From Planctomycetota bacterium (GTDB lineage Bacteria; Planctomycetota; Phycisphaerae; Phycisphaerales; UBA1924): DNA of 64,000 bases. The position numbers were made by a program, and so were the translations under genes. Shown here piece after piece: positions 25,765-33,908 of this stretch (the first letter of the stretch is position 1; every line of letters begins with the position of its first letter). The stretch spans positions 1 to 64,000 of the forward strand of contig CAUJHH010000040.1 of assembly GCA_963204725.1 (NCBI GenBank), written 5' to 3'. Below the pieces are notes generated by a model. That model did not search any database and was not told where the DNA came from. It was given only the letters and a program-made list of their open reading frames with translations.

Positions 25765-26589
25765 TCACCGAGCGGGGACGAAGCCCCGATAACACACCGC
25801 AACGCCGAACGTCAGCGCATGAGCGGACACGTCCGAGAACCCGGCGCCCGCGATCGCACCCAGCATCTCTTCGCGTTCCATGAACATTCCCACAGAACGA
25901 GGGAGGTATCGATACGCACCCGAGCGGTCGCGCGCGATCAATGTCGCGGTCCAGGGCATGATTCGCTGTGTATATAGATTGTTCGCGGCACGGATCAACG
26001 GATTCCGCGGCCGGTCGAACTCCAGCACGACCAGCCGACCAGCCGGACGCAGCACCCGCCGGAACTCCTCCAGCGCCTTCGCCGGCGAGGCGACGTTGCG
26101 GATTCCAAAGGCGATCGACAGCACATCGAACGACGCATCGGGGAACGGCAGCGCCATGGCGTCCGCCTCGATGTACTCGATCTTGGCCGCGTGCGTGTGC
26201 CTCTGCTGCTTCTGCCTCGCGATGTCGAGCATCTGGGGCGTGAAGTCCCCCCCCACGACTCGCCTCGCACCGGTGCGCGCGAAAAGCTCGGTCAGGTCGC
26301 CCGTTCCGCAGGCCATGTCCAGAACATCCTCGCCTGCGCGCACCTGCGCGAGCTTCACGGCGCGTTTCCGCCAGCGTTGATCGATCCCAAACGAATGCAG
26401 GCGGTTGTTGAGGTCATAGGAACCGGCGATCGACGCGAACATGCCGCGCACTCGATCGGGCTTGTCGGCGCGGGCGTGCGGATCGACAAGTTCTTGCTCC
26501 CCCCACAGCTCGCCATTGGATGCCGGCGCGCCCGGGCCGGGGCTGATACTCTTTTGGTCGTCAGGAGCGTCGGTTCTGGTCGCGGGCAT
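25765..26589 (-). CDS. ubiE: Demethylmenaquinone / 2-polyprenyl-benzoquinol methyltransferase
   Basis: 274 residues. SAM-dependent C-methylation of the quinone ring. Signatures: RVRGMFASIAGSYDLNNRLHSFGIDQRWR, motif I VLDMACGTGDL, FGIRNV, RVLRPAGRLVVLEFDRP, and the C-terminal YRYLPRSV segment, all UbiE/MenG. A disordered 45-residue N-terminal extension precedes the domain. ATG at 26589 is preferred over one at 26652 because the longer form runs into the M48 gene start. TAGGAT lies 11 bases before it. The quinone type (menaquinone or ubiquinone) cannot be told from this gene alone. Confidence 0.92.
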   Translation of the reverse strand: MPATRTDAPDDQKSISPGPGAPASNGELWGEQELVDPHARADKPDRVRGMFASIAGSYDLNNRLHSFGIDQRWRKRAVKLAQVRAGEDVLDMACGTGDLTELFARTGARRVVGGDFTPQMLDIARQKQQRHTHAAKIEYIEADAMALPFPDASFDVLSIAFGIRNVASPAKALEEFRRVLRPAGRLVVLEFDRPRNPLIRAANNLYTQRIMPWTATLIARDRSGAYRYLPRSVGMFMEREEMLGAIAGAGFSDVSAHALTFGVAVCYRGFVPAR

Positions 26590-26644
26590 ATTGGTCTCGA
26601 ATCCTATGCGCCGCCCGGTTCCGATCCGATGCAGGAGAATCGCG

Positions 26645-27763
26645 ATGGGCACCGTTCAACCACGTTCTTTCCGCCCGATTCTGTTCGCTATCGCCGCGAT
26701 CTCGCTCGTTGCCCCGCTCGGCGCGTGCTCGGTCAATCCGACCACGGGTCGGAGCCAGTTCAACGTCCTCTCGATCAACGAAGAGATCGCCATGGGTGAA
26801 GAGGCAAAGGCCAGTCTCACCGACGAGTACGGCGGCTCTGTCACCGATGCGCGACTCAACACCTACATCTCCGGCATCGGCCAGGCCCTCGCGGCACAGA
26901 CCGAGGCCGACTACCCCAACCTCCCGTGGGAGTTCACCCTCCTCGATTCGGATGTCATCAATGCCTTCGCCCTCCCCGGCGGCAAGGTCTTCATGTCGCG
27001 AGGCCTCGCCGAGAAACTCACCACCGAGGCCGAGCTCGCCGCCGTCCTCGGCCACGAGGTCGGACACGTCACCGCACGCCACTCCGGCCAGCGTGTCAGC
27101 CAGACCATGATCGTCAGCGGCATCGTGATCGGCGCCGGCGTCGCCGCGAGCCAGTCCGACAGCGATCTGGCCAAGCTCGGCGTGCCACTCCTCGTCGGCG
27201 CGGGCGGCAGCGGCTACCTCCTGAAGTTCAACCGATCGCAGGAACTCGAGGCCGATGCCCTCGGCGTCCGCTACATGGTCAAGATCGGGTACGACCCGCT
27301 CGGCGCACGCATGGTTCAGGAAGTCCTCGCACGCGAGGGCGGCAGCGGCAAGCAACCCGAGTTCCTCTCTACGCACCCCTACCCCGAGTCCCGCATCGCG
27401 CAGATCAACGAGATGCTCAAAGGTGAGTACGCCTACACCCAGAACAACCCGGACTACAAGCTCTACAAGGAGCGATACAAGGCCGACTTCCTCGATCCCA
27501 TGGCCGCACTGCGGGCCAAGGGCGGCTCGGGCGCAATGGGGCCCGCAACGGCGACACCGAGCATCGCGGCGACCGGCGCGGCGGCGGGTGGCGGCGGGGG
27601 CGGGGGCGGGGGCGCAACAGCTTCCCTCGCGGCATACACGCACACCCAATACGCACCGCGCATGCAGAACGGGCGCTTGATGCTGAACAGCGCGGGGATG
27701 CCCGGAGCCGCGACGTTCTGCGCCCACTGTGCGGCACAGATGCCCGAGCAGGATGCGCCGTAA
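26645..27763 (+). CDS. M48-family metalloprotease lipoprotein
   Basis: 372 residues. Lipoprotein signal with LGAC (Cys 28). M48 catalytic HEVGH at 137-141 (two zinc His, catalytic Glu) and the third ligand Glu in SQELEADALG near 202, then STHPYPESRIAQI, all typical of BepA/LoiP-like peptidases that degrade misassembled outer-envelope proteins. Odd C-terminus: a run of nine Gly (about 313-321) links to a tail with FCAHCAAQMP, a single Cys-pair resembling half a zinc ribbon. ATG at 26645 has AGGAG eight bases upstream. Confidence 0.9.
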   Translation: MGTVQPRSFRPILFAIAAISLVAPLGACSVNPTTGRSQFNVLSINEEIAMGEEAKASLTDEYGGSVTDARLNTYISGIGQALAAQTEADYPNLPWEFTLLDSDVINAFALPGGKVFMSRGLAEKLTTEAELAAVLGHEVGHVTARHSGQRVSQTMIVSGIVIGAGVAASQSDSDLAKLGVPLLVGAGGSGYLLKFNRSQELEADALGVRYMVKIGYDPLGARMVQEVLAREGGSGKQPEFLSTHPYPESRIAQINEMLKGEYAYTQNNPDYKLYKERYKADFLDPMAALRAKGGSGAMGPATATPSIAATGAAAGGGGGGGGGATASLAAYTHTQYAPRMQNGRLMLNSAGMPGAATFCAHCAAQMPEQDAP

Positions 27764-27867
27764 CCCGCGCGAGGCCTTGACTCCAGCGCGGGAATCACGC
27801 CCACGGGCGGATTCATTCTCCCGCGCAACAACACACGTGTGGCGTCAAAGCAAGAAGGAGCATTCGC

Positions 27868-28548
27868 ATGTCGCTCAGAGTCATCGGCGCGGGCTATGGC
27901 AGAACGGGCACGTCATCCCTGAAGCTCGCGCTCGAGCAACTCGGGTTCGGCCCGTGTCACCACATGGCCGAGGTGCTGCCGAACCCGGAACGCGTGACGA
28001 TCTGGGAGCGGATCGGCGGCGGCGAACAGTTGTGGGATCGCGCGTTCGAGGGGTATCGATCGACCGTGGACTGGCCGGCGTGCACGCACTGGCGGGCCCT
28101 GATGGCGAAGTACCCCAAGGCGAAGGTCGTGCTGTCCAGACGCGATCCCGGGAAGTGGTTTGAGTCCGTGAACGCGACGATCCTGAACCCCGCGGGCGTC
28201 GACATCATGCGGGCGTCGCCGATGGGCGAGATGCTTGAGCGGAACATCTGGCGGCTCTTCGGCGGGCGGCTCGCGGATCGCGAGCACATGATCGCGTGCT
28301 TCGAGCGCCACAACGAGGAGGTCGTGCGTGGCGTGCCGCGTGAGAAGTTGCTGGTGTTCGACGCGAAGGACGGGTGGGAGCCGCTGTGCGGGTTCCTGGG
28401 TGTGGATGTGCCGCCCGAACCATTCCCGCATGTGAACACGAAAGAAGCGATGATGGAGCTGATCGAAGGGTTCGCGGCGCTCCTCCAGAGCGGCAACGTG
28501 GACCCGGAGGGGTTGAAGTCATTCGCGGAGGGGATGTTTAAGAAGTAG
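27868..28548 (+). CDS. Sulfotransferase-family protein
   Basis: 226 residues. The start VIGAGYGRTGTSSLKLALEQLG is the PAPS-binding P-loop of the sulfotransferase family seen in many bacteria and eukaryotes, followed by KVVLSRRDPGKWFESVNATI (3'-phosphate-binding Arg/Ser segment) and LLVFDAKDGWEPLCGFLGV near the end. Acceptor unknown. AAGGAG lies nine bases before the ATG. A monocistronic layout is likely. Confidence 0.88.
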   Translation: MSLRVIGAGYGRTGTSSLKLALEQLGFGPCHHMAEVLPNPERVTIWERIGGGEQLWDRAFEGYRSTVDWPACTHWRALMAKYPKAKVVLSRRDPGKWFESVNATILNPAGVDIMRASPMGEMLERNIWRLFGGRLADREHMIACFERHNEEVVRGVPREKLLVFDAKDGWEPLCGFLGVDVPPEPFPHVNTKEAMMELIEGFAALLQSGNVDPEGLKSFAEGMFKK

Positions 28549-28619
28549 AGGGATGTGGGTGCGCCGTGCCGGAGTCTCTCCTCGCCAAGGAAGGGAGGCG
28601 CCGCTCGCATCAAAGCCGA

Positions 28620-28625
28620 TAAAGT
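28620..28625 (+). promoter_or_regulatory. -10 box TAAAGT, leaderless candidate
   Basis: TAAAGT seven bases before the ATG at 28633, and no Shine-Dalgarno. Confidence 0.4.
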
Positions 28626-28632
28626 AGATTCC

Positions 28633-28977
28633 ATGAGCGACACCGCCAATCTCGGAGACTCAGTTTTCTTTGCGGCCCGTTCTGCAACGTTTCGCACTGT
28701 GTTTCGTTGCTTGCGAGCGAGCACTGTGACGAACACCGAGATTCGCGCACTGCTCGATCGGGAAGAAGAGTTTGATGCGATTGGCGGATGGGATTTCAGC
28801 TCCCTGTCCTTGCAATCCCTCCGCGATCTCCGAGATGTTCTGGCCAGGATTGCAGAGGATCCAGTCGCGGCGTCTTCACACTGGAACCCGGAGCGGCGGC
28901 CCATTTTCGTGAGCGACCTCGAGAAGTTTCGCAGGAATCTAGACGATCGCATCCGGTGGAGTGAGGGTCGGTCGTGA
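28633..28977 (+). CDS. Small protein of unknown function
   Basis: 114 residues, no signal or membrane helix, two predicted helical segments (NTEIRALLDREEEFDAIGG and LQSLRDLRDVLARIAED) and an acidic/basic C-terminus. Its GC is visibly lower than neighbours and codon use less biased, which suggests recent arrival. I recognise no family. Start chosen at 28633 because upstream sequence in frame is Arg/Ser-rich. Confidence 0.6.
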   Translation: MSDTANLGDSVFFAARSATFRTVFRCLRASTVTNTEIRALLDREEEFDAIGGWDFSSLSLQSLRDLRDVLARIAEDPVAASSHWNPERRPIFVSDLEKFRRNLDDRIRWSEGRS

Positions 28978-29021
28978 TGGTTGTCTGTGTCCGTTGAAAG
29001 GTACAGCAGAGGTAACGCGAC

Positions 29022-29048
29022 GAGTCGGGGGCGTCCGCCCCGCTCCAC
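29022..29048. repeat. Dispersed intergenic repeat, copy 1
   Basis: 27 bases matching 30454-30480 at 26 positions (GAGTCGGGGGCGTCCGCCCC then GCTCCAC). The GGGGC-GTCC-GCCCC core can fold as a hairpin. Confidence 0.75.
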
Positions 29049-29130
29049 GACGAATGTCTCCGATCGGTGTGAGGGCGGGTTCGTCAGCCGACGACATCCG
29101 TCTCTCTTGGCTCCGGGGGAGCCGGGGTGT

Positions 29131-29402
29131 GTAGCCGCGGGTGGAGGGAGCGAGACGCGTGAGCGTCGAGTGAGCGGAACCCGTGGAAGGCGTGCCCCAA
29201 TCCTCCCGCGCCCCGGCGGGGCGCAGGACGTCTCAGGGCGAGGCCAATCAACTTGAGGCCAAATCAGCGCGAGTCCGCAAGGGAGTCTGTCGCCCCTCCG
29301 GGGCTTGGAGAGCAAGCAGGAGAATGGGGGTCGGTGTCCCCGCTCTCCACGGGTTCCGCTTGTCGCCCCCCCACGTGGCGACCGCGCTGCACCCGCGGCT
29401 AC
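29131..29402. repeat. Inverted repeat with 56-base arms
   Basis: Left arm 29131-29186, right arm 29347-29402. The outermost 13 bases (GTAGCCGCGGGTG / its complement, with one inner exception) and the innermost 14 (AGCGGAACCCGTGG) pair, while the central 29 bases have drifted. The 160 bases between hold further GC-rich palindromes. It may be a defunct non-autonomous mobile element or a structured RNA. Confidence 0.65.
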
Positions 29403-29452
29403 ATGCGTGCGGCCCGCTGGGCCGCTCGGAGAGGAGCAAAGCAGAGCCGGAG

Positions 29453-29484
29453 GAGTGCGCCCCGCTCCACTATGGATGCGCCCT
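29453..29484. repeat. Dispersed intergenic repeat, copy 2
   Basis: CGCCCCGCTCCAC then TATGGATGCGCCCT matches 30468-30494 at 26 of 27 positions. The trailing GCGCCCTTTCGGGCGC (29478-29493) forms a hairpin in this copy. Confidence 0.75.
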
Positions 29485-29524
29485 TTCGGGCGCGAGGGAA
29501 GTGATTTCCAAGGGAGGAACTGTG

Positions 29525-29552
29525 TTGACGCGGCCGAGTGACTTGATATGCT
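29525..29552 (+). promoter_or_regulatory. Sigma-70-like promoter of the lipoprotein pair
   Basis: TTGACG (29525-29530), 16-base spacer, TATGCT (29547-29552), 24 bases before the ATG at 29577. Confidence 0.55.
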
Positions 29553-29576
29553 GCCGCGAACTCGTGGAGGATGCTG

Positions 29577-29966
29577 ATGCGCACCTTGACTGGATCGTTT
29601 GTGTTGCTTGCTGGGATCGCACTGTCCTTGGCGGGCTGCCACAGTGCGCCGCCGCCCACCGCCACCGAGAGCAATCTCACGGCGGGCATGGCGAAGCGAA
29701 CGATCACCAAGGGCACGACGGGGCAAGCCGAGATCCTTGAAGTGTTCGGGCCGCCCGACCTTGTCACGCATCGCGATGACATGCAGATCTGGACGTACGA
29801 CAAGATTCGCTACGACGTGCAATCGTCGTCTGGCTACTTCACAGTGCTGGTTGCAGGATCGAGTGGTGGACGCAGCACATCGTCATCAACATCCACGATG
29901 CTGATTCTGTACTTCGACAAGAACGATGTCGTCCAAGACTACCGCATGAGTGTGACCCGTTTCTAA
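29577..29966 (+). CDS. Small lipoprotein, BamE/SmpA-like
   Basis: 129 residues. Lipoprotein signal ending LAGC. The central GTTGQAEILEVFGPPDLVTHRDDMQIWTY matches the style of the SmpA/OmlA (BamE) fold: a helix, a Gly-Pro-Pro turn, then beta strands. A Ser/Gly-rich insert (about 90-105) is atypical. I place the start at 29577, since GGAGG is six bases away, rather than the in-frame ATG at 29571, which would touch it. Pairs with the next lipoprotein 15 bases downstream. Confidence 0.75.
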   Translation: MRTLTGSFVLLAGIALSLAGCHSAPPPTATESNLTAGMAKRTITKGTTGQAEILEVFGPPDLVTHRDDMQIWTYDKIRYDVQSSSGYFTVLVAGSSGGRSTSSSTSTMLILYFDKNDVVQDYRMSVTRF

Positions 29967-29981
29967 TGGGAGCGACAGACC

Positions 29982-30449
29982 ATGAAGCTATTGGTGATCT
30001 TTGCGGCGTTGGTGTGCGGCGTGTTCGTGGCAGGGTGCGCCACCACGCCCAAGTACACCCAAGCCCAGTTGAACTCGATCGAGACCAGAGAGGTGGACGC
30101 CTCAATGGAGGAGACGTTCAGCGCCGCGACCAACGCGCTGTTTGATGCGGGATACACGATCGCGATGTCCGACCGTCAGGGCGGCATCCTCACCGGCACG
30201 CGAGGCAAGGACAACTCCTCGGCGCGGATGTGGGTCTCGTCGAGCATCCAAGACACTCGGTTCGCCGTCTCGATTCAGGTTCGGGAGAACGGCCCGAGGC
30301 TCACCACCACACGCATCAAAACGTCGATGAACGGCGAGCAGGTGGTGGACAAGAAGGCCATCGATCAGATCTGGACACTGATGCAGCGGCAGGTGCTCAT
30401 GAAGGAACCCTTGATGCCTGCGACTGAACCCGTGAGCGGCACGAAGTAG
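29982..30449 (+). CDS. Small lipoprotein of unknown function
   Basis: 155 residues with lipoprotein signal (VFVAGC) followed by an alpha/beta domain (SMEETFSAATNALFDAGYTIAMSDRQGGILTG) that looks like the compact beta-alpha-beta fold of small envelope lipoproteins. GGGAG stands 11 bases before the ATG. Cotranscribed with the BamE-like protein. The two genes together are bracketed by copies 2 and 3 of the dispersed repeat. Confidence 0.75.
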   Translation: MKLLVIFAALVCGVFVAGCATTPKYTQAQLNSIETREVDASMEETFSAATNALFDAGYTIAMSDRQGGILTGTRGKDNSSARMWVSSSIQDTRFAVSIQVRENGPRLTTTRIKTSMNGEQVVDKKAIDQIWTLMQRQVLMKEPLMPATEPVSGTK

Positions 30450-30453
30450 ACGT

Positions 30454-30494
30454 GAGCCGGGGGCGTCCGCCCCGCTCCACCATGGATGCGCCCT
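30454..30494. repeat. Dispersed intergenic repeat, copy 3
   Basis: Begins 5 bases after the lipoprotein stop. It contains the whole of copy 1 and copy 2 sequence joined, so it is the longest copy. Confidence 0.75.
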
Positions 30495-30570
30495 GCGGTA
30501 AGAACATCGAGGTTGCCGCAGAGCCCGCAACGTGGTTGGCATTATCAAGGAAGGCCGGGGCCAACGGCCT

Positions 30571-31719
30571 CTACTGAAGCAAGTCGGCCATTATAGTTTG
30601 CACCTTTTGGGATCCGGCAATCCTCTCCATCCTGTTCCTGGCAGCGAGTGCAATTCGATCGAACGGCCAGTGGCGGAACCAAAGCGAGCTTCTACTCGGC
30701 GACTGCCATAGCGCAACCCGAACCGAAGAGAGAGACCATGGAAACGCTCGATGAAAGACCAACAGCCCGGGCATATTCTTAGAACGAGAGCTTTGCTTGG
30801 TCCAGAGCCCTGTAGGCTTCCGAATGATGCGAGCGGTTCCGTCTCGTCGCACGCGACAGAATGTTTCGCCCAACATCACGTCGGCAACCTCGTCGTCACG
30901 CGGGTCATCGGATTCGTTGTTAATCGCCAATGCGATACATAACGAATCCCAATTGTCGATGTACTTGCGTGTCTTCTTTCCTATGGCGTCACGCATGCGA
31001 TCGTCGAGACACGGGCTGTATGTATGATCGCTTCCCATTCCGTATATAGAACTCTTGCGCCCCTGAAATCTATCAGGCATTCGCATTATTTCAAACGCGA
31101 TCGACCAGCATCGTGTGTTATCGTTATACAGGACAGCCGCTTCGCCTGAGCCGGCTATGCGCGCCGGCGGCCAACACACTTCATCAAGGGGGGTTTCTGA
31201 GAGTACGCGGATGATCCACTCGTCAAGCCATACAGCGATCTCGCGAGCGGAGGGCAACTGCGACCCTTCACGCACCACACTCGCCGAGAGTAATCCTCCA
31301 AAGGAACCTAAGTTATCATCAATGCGAGTAAGTAAGTCCTGTGCCGCTGGGGTGAAATCCGCATCGCACTCGACATTCTGCACGACAGTGCATTCAATGG
31401 CGTGGCGATCGCCATTGCAAGACATTACAATATCTGGAGTAGTAGGAGTCGTCATATTGCACGTCGGCACTACGTCCCATCCAGGCAAGCAACGTCTCAT
31501 CAAATGGCAGGTCAATAGCTCGAGCCACGCGCCCTGTAGTTGGTTGATATCGACGGTGCGCATCCTGCGCCGTAACTCATTCGCGTAATCCGTCGGTACG
31601 TGAGCGAGCATCCGTTCGATGTTGCGCCACCCGGACGCCACCGGATCACTCGAGGGAAGTCTCTGCATCCAGTCCAGATACAGCTCACTCAGTTCGCGAC
31701 GATCTGATCCACGGCGCAC
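30571..31719 (-). CDS. Low-GC protein of unknown function, possible PD-(D/E)XK-like core
   Basis: 382 residues. Base composition is clearly lower in GC than both flanks and codons such as AAT, ATA and TAT are used freely, pointing to acquisition. Residues about 60-125 read like a restriction-endonuclease fold: helix LQGAWLELLTCHLMRRCLPGW, then TPDIVMSCNGDRHAIECTVV, which would be the D...E-x-K motif with Thr in place of Lys. The rest is unrecognised. It begins (GTG) three bases after the lepA stop within GGAGTG; an internal ATG at 31668 is a second possibility. Nuclease function is a guess. Confidence 0.65.
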   Translation of the reverse strand: MRRGSDRRELSELYLDWMQRLPSSDPVASGWRNIERMLAHVPTDYANELRRRMRTVDINQLQGAWLELLTCHLMRRCLPGWDVVPTCNMTTPTTPDIVMSCNGDRHAIECTVVQNVECDADFTPAAQDLLTRIDDNLGSFGGLLSASVVREGSQLPSAREIAVWLDEWIIRVLSETPLDEVCWPPARIAGSGEAAVLYNDNTRCWSIAFEIMRMPDRFQGRKSSIYGMGSDHTYSPCLDDRMRDAIGKKTRKYIDNWDSLCIALAINNESDDPRDDEVADVMLGETFCRVRRDGTARIIRKPTGLWTKQSSRSKNMPGLLVFHRAFPWSLSSVRVALWQSPSRSSLWFRHWPFDRIALAARNRMERIAGSQKVQTIMADLLQ

Positions 31720-31722
31720 TCC

Positions 31723-33687
31723 TCAATCCTCACTCGTATCCAGCACTGCCATGAACGCCTCTTGCGGGATGTTCACGGAGCCGATGTTCTTCATCCGCTT
31801 CTTGCCTTCCTTCTGCTTCTCGAGCAGCTTGCGCTTGCGGCTGACGTCGCCGCCGTAGCACTTGGCGGTCACGTCCTTGCGGAAGGCCTTGATCGTTTCG
31901 CGGGCGATGATCTTGCCGCCGATCGCGGCCTGGAGCGGGATCTCGAACTGGTGCCTCGGGATCTGCCCGCGCAGCTTCGAGAGGATCTGCCTCCCCCGCT
32001 GCTCGGACTTCTCCTTGTGCGTGATGAGCGCGAGCGCCTGCACCGCGTCGCCGTTGATCAAGATGTCGACCTTGACGAGTCGGTCGGGCTCGTACCCGAT
32101 GATCTCGTAGTCCATGGTGCCGTAGCCGCTGGTGATCCCCTTCAGCTTGTCGTAGAAGTCGTAGATGATCTCGGCCAGCGGGATGTGGAACGACAGCATC
32201 TCGCGCGTGTCGGAGACAAAGGTCTGCGACTTGTAGATGCCCCGACGCTCCATGCAGAGCTTCATGATGTCGCCGATCTTGTCCTTGGGCAGGATCAGAT
32301 CCACGCGGCAGATCGGCTCCTTGATCTCTTCGATCACACCGGCATCCGGCAGGTCCGCCGGGTTGTGGATCTCTTCTTCGACGAGCTCCCCGCCCTTGCC
32401 CTTGGTCGTCACGATGTACGACACCGTCGGCGCTGTCTGGACGACCTGCACGCCGCCCTCGCGCTCCAGCCGCTCCTGCACGATGTCCATGTGGAGCAGG
32501 CCCAGGAAGCCGCAGCGGAAGCCGAAGCCAAGGGCCTCGGAGTGAACGGCCTGGAAGGTGAAGGCCGAGTCATTGAGCGAGAGCTTCTCGATCGCCTCGC
32601 GGAGTTCCTCAAAGGAGTTGCCGCGCTGGTCCTCGTCGGTCGCCGGGTAGAAGTCGCAGAAGACCATCTGTCGCGGCGGCTGGTACCCCTCGAGCGCCTC
32701 GGTCGCCGGGTCCAGGTCGAGCGTGATGGTGTCGCCGACGCGCACATCCGCGAGCGTGCGGATCGCGGCGACCATGTACCCCGTCTCGCCCGCGCCGAGC
32801 GAGGGCACCCGCTGCGGCTTGGGAACATACTTGCCGAGGTCGGTGATCTGGAACGTGCGCCCGAGGCCCATCATGCGGATCTTGTCGCCGACCTTGATCG
32901 AGCCGTCGAACATTCGGATGTAGACGATCACGCCGCGGTAGTCGTCGTACACCGCGTCGAAGATCAGCCCGCGGGCCTGCTTCATCTTGCTGGGGCGGGG
33001 CGGGGGGAGATTGTCGCAGATCTTCGCGAGCAGCTCGGGGAGCCCTTGCCCGGTCTTTGCCGAGACGAAGATGCACTCTTCGGCGGGGAAGCCGAGCACC
33101 TGTTCCAGTTCCTGGGCCACGTCCTCGGGGCGTGCGGAGGGCAGGTCGATCTTGTTGATGACCGGGATGATCGTCAGGTTCTCGTTGATCGCGAGGTAGG
33201 CGTTGACGACCGTCTGTGCCTGCACGCCCTGCGTCGAGTCGACAACGAGCAACGCACCCTCGCACGCCTTGAGGGCGCGCGAGACCTCATAGGTGAAGTC
33301 CACGTGCCCGGGCGTGTCGATGAAGTTGAGCATGTAGATCTCGCCATGCTCGTCGTCCTTCGCGTCCGTGCCGAGCGGGCCCACCGGGCCGGACCGCGGC
33401 GCGGGTGTCGGCGGCGTCTTGGCCCGGTGCTCGCCCGACTCATCGAGCGGGGCCTCGTAGTCGGACTCCAGGTCATCGGTCGACGACCCCGGCTTGTGGC
33501 GATGAAGCACCGTCACGGCGGAGGCCTTGATCGTGATGCCCCGCTCGCGCTCCAGATCCATCGAATCGAGGATCTGTTCCCGCGCCTCGCGGGCGGTCAC
33601 GGCGTTGGTCGCCTGGAGGAGGCGGTCGGCGAGGGTCGACTTGCCGTGGTCGATGTGGGCGATGATGGAGAAGTTGCGGATGTTCAT
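31723..33687 (-). CDS. lepA: Elongation factor 4
   Basis: 654 residues against about 600 for the family. GTPase that back-translocates stalled ribosomes. G1 AHIDHGKST, G2 RERGITIKA, G3 DTPGHVDF, G4 NKIDL, then EF-G-like domains and the LepA-specific C-terminal domain (KCYGGDVSRKRKLLEKQKEGKKRMK). The additional length is a roughly 50-residue hydrophilic Pro/Asp/Glu-rich insert at about 62-114, between G2 and G3. ATG at 33687 fits the family start MxxIRNFSIIAHIDHGKST. A low-GC gene follows immediately. Confidence 0.96.
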   Translation of the reverse strand: MNIRNFSIIAHIDHGKSTLADRLLQATNAVTAREAREQILDSMDLERERGITIKASAVTVLHRHKPGSSTDDLESDYEAPLDESGEHRAKTPPTPAPRSGPVGPLGTDAKDDEHGEIYMLNFIDTPGHVDFTYEVSRALKACEGALLVVDSTQGVQAQTVVNAYLAINENLTIIPVINKIDLPSARPEDVAQELEQVLGFPAEECIFVSAKTGQGLPELLAKICDNLPPPRPSKMKQARGLIFDAVYDDYRGVIVYIRMFDGSIKVGDKIRMMGLGRTFQITDLGKYVPKPQRVPSLGAGETGYMVAAIRTLADVRVGDTITLDLDPATEALEGYQPPRQMVFCDFYPATDEDQRGNSFEELREAIEKLSLNDSAFTFQAVHSEALGFGFRCGFLGLLHMDIVQERLEREGGVQVVQTAPTVSYIVTTKGKGGELVEEEIHNPADLPDAGVIEEIKEPICRVDLILPKDKIGDIMKLCMERRGIYKSQTFVSDTREMLSFHIPLAEIIYDFYDKLKGITSGYGTMDYEIIGYEPDRLVKVDILINGDAVQALALITHKEKSEQRGRQILSKLRGQIPRHQFEIPLQAAIGGKIIARETIKAFRKDVTAKCYGGDVSRKRKLLEKQKEGKKRMKNIGSVNIPQEAFMAVLDTSED

Positions 33688-33908
33688 GGGAGTCGGCGAT
33701 CGTTGGGTGGGGCCTGTGCGCAAGCCATGTGCTGATCTGGAGATATCGCCGCGAGCAACGCGGAGGCCGAGGGTTCTGCGATCGGCCCCCGGCTCGCGAA
33801 GTGCGAGGCTGAGAAACGGCGAGGCCAATCGTATGCGGGCGTGCACCGGCGCAGCGCAAGATGTCGGGGGGATGTTGGGGCAAGACGCCGCCCGACGCCC
33901 GTCACGAG

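Larger units (their letters stand above)
28978..29576 (+). other. Non-coding accessory stretch with large inverted repeat
   Basis: About 600 bases with no credible gene. It contains a copy of a dispersed repeat at 29022-29048, a large inverted repeat (29131-29186 and 29347-29402), a second repeat copy at 29453-29484, and the promoter of the next lipoprotein. Short GCCCC/GGGGC palindromes recur between the arms. Confidence 0.6.

Noticed and set aside
28981-29540. Short ORFs such as 29248-29439 (minus) and 29305-29541 (plus)
   Set aside because: They are translations of the repeat-rich, gene-free stretch, with no ribosome sites and no consistent composition.
31762-33735. Plus-strand frame of 657 residues
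   Set aside because: Antisense to lepA. High GC leaves stop-free antisense frames. Sequence is Arg/Leu/Asp-biased.
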